Positions 62,511 to 64,000 of a DNA stretch of 64,000 bases are shown here, piece by piece. Position 1 is the stretch's first letter. Each line of letters begins with the position of its first letter. The translations under genes were made by a program, and so were the position numbers. The notes beneath the pieces were generated by a model. It did no database searches, had not been told where the DNA came from, and was given only the letters and a program-made list of their open reading frames with translations. This stretch comes from Portunus trituberculatus (taxonomy: Eukaryota; Arthropoda; Malacostraca; Decapoda; Portunidae): positions 28,254,919-28,318,918 of the forward strand of contig NC_059302.1 in assembly GCF_017591435.1 (NCBI RefSeq), written 5' to 3'.

Positions 62511-64000
62511 GAACGTTTTCTGTGCTCAACGCAGGGCAAGAAGGACTCAAGAAAGAAATACAAAGAAATTCAACACGACAGAGTGCATAAATCACTTCGG
62601 AAAATTCAGATTTAATGGTTTAAATCGAAATGATTGGTATAAAGTAAGATAAAGGCGATGGTAATGTTGCTTATCATGGTTCTATTTTCCACCAGATGCT
62701 GCTTCGTAAACGCCCGACTAACGAGTTGCGCGGTGCATCATGATCTCGGGGCAAGAAAAGGTAAAGCTGAAGGTGGTTTAAAACAAAGAAAATAATAATA
62801 ATAAATAAATAAATTAAATAAGAGACAAAATAAATACTTCAATCTTTCAAAAATACTTGCTTAGTAGAGAAACTGACAAGAGATTCACTAACCTGTGCAA
62901 CATCTTATCTTGGCAAAAATAACAGTTTGCCTTTATGTCTGTGTACCTCTTGGGAGAACAATCAAAAGTGGTCAGTCACGGTCCTCTTCAAAGTATTATT
63001 AAAAATAGGAACACTTGTGTAGTCTTCTTTCTTATGTTTTAGCTTTAACTCTATTCGTTTAGGGTTTTCTGATATGTCATTATCTACCTTGATCTCTTCT
63101 TACGTAGGTATGCTATAATATGTCTACATAAATATACGAAGGACGTAGCCAGGGCTAAGAATATAACACTTCACATGGAGTACAAAAGGAATACTGCACC
63201 GTGGCTCGTATCAACAGGAAGGCTGGGACCTTTGAAGCGACATTATAATATCTTTTTCTCAACAAGAGATAAACTCGAGATAGAAAGAGGTTACCAATCG
63301 TACTGTGTGACGATGTAAAACAAAATAACTGCTTTATACAAAATGTCTGATTTTTTCTTTTCCATTTACTGAAGAAATTTTTGAGAACGATGATAGGAAA
63401 ATAATAATAATTGATGAAAAAACAAAAACAAAAAAAACAAGGTAGCTTTTAAGAAAGTAATAGTACCCCATCATAAAGTCCAAGCATTAATGAAAGAAAA
63501 CGATGCTATTACGGGCTGACATGTACAAACGTTGCAGGCTGAGCGTAACCTGTGAGAATTTGATGAAAGTAGTGCTACACATCAGTGGTCACATGGCATC
63601 ATACTGAATCAGGAATATACAGTAGTGTCATATGGTGCAATGCTGCATGGGAATATTATTTATATGTACATTTTCCTGTCTGCTTGGTAGACAAAATTTT
63701 AATTCCAGTAACAGTAATTTCTCTTAGACACATGTTATGCTAAGCTTTCAAACATATCCGTAGCGAATGATTGACATGTTCATTGTTGTATATATAAGTA
63801 CAAAATAATAATAAAATCCAACACTTGATTCTTAGTAGATCAGATGACTATAACATGACGAGGTAGTGGAAGGGAGGACAAATTACTCAACCTCTGACTA
63901 TGACAAGTCTAGACCACTGAACAAACGAACAAATAAATAAAGATAAGGAAATAAACACTCCCATGCCTCCTCAGTCAACAACCCAGTGTTGAATGAAGCA
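62511..64000. other. no gene recognised
   Basis: AT-rich sequence. A possible short plus-strand start (ATGATCTCGGGGCAAGAAAAG at 62740-62760 followed by gtaaag) could be a first coding exon driven by the promoter at 62360-62510, but nothing further confirms it. Confidence 0.4.

Overview
This is a window of an animal nuclear genome, most probably a decapod crustacean and perhaps a crab. The reasons are the very dense long dinucleotide microsatellites, the arthropod-type SOCS and SLC25 genes, and the LINE families. The organism call is an inference from these features; no species marker was seen.

Three multi-exon genes can be reconstructed splice site by splice site. (1) A mitochondrial carrier of the SLC25A34/35 type lies on the plus strand (CDS 7867-14053, seven coding exons, 302 aa). 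(2) A 217-aa, cysteine-free, signal-peptide-bearing helical protein that I do not recognise lies on the plus strand (32249-35849, five exons). (3) A SOCS6/7-like (Drosophila Socs16D type) SH2 plus SOCS-box adaptor lies on the minus strand (CDS 41860-47657 or longer, at least 1305 aa). An upstream exon is at 48094-48142, and a candidate 5' non-coding exon and CCAAT/CRE promoter are near 61975-62510. A weaker two-exon gene model (128 aa, minus strand, 3747-4230) has a TATA box, a start codon, a 97-nt intron with good borders and an open second exon in phase.

Layout: 1-3400 holds purine-rich and CT/GA/ACT/CA arrays plus a hAT-type MITE. 3700-4340 is the candidate small gene. 5304-5693 is a second hAT MITE with a perfect 8-bp target duplication. 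7849-15500 is the SLC25 gene, with a LINE fragment and a tRNA-derived SINE in its introns. 15600-27150 is a graveyard of three LINE families (A: 3' ends joined to CA microsatellites; B: jockey-like with poly(A); C: with RNase H), nested SINEs, tandem duplications, a 150-bp inverted-repeat pair and spacer-plus-microsatellite arrays. 27150-32248 is mostly microsatellites. 32249-37120 is the secreted-protein gene and its probable 3' UTR. 37120-41460 shows no gene. 41460-62500 is the SOCS gene, with a GC-rich stretch, two piggyBac-like MITEs and a 360-bp TA/TAAA array in its long 5' intron. 62510-64000 shows no gene.

The genes do not form a functional cluster: a mitochondrial transporter, a secreted protein and a signalling adaptor are simply neighbours. 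The main themes are repeat biology (retroelement ends that carry microsatellites, microsatellites that carry spacer sequences into tandem arrays), one unrecognised secreted protein, and a SOCS protein with unusual additions on both sides of its core.
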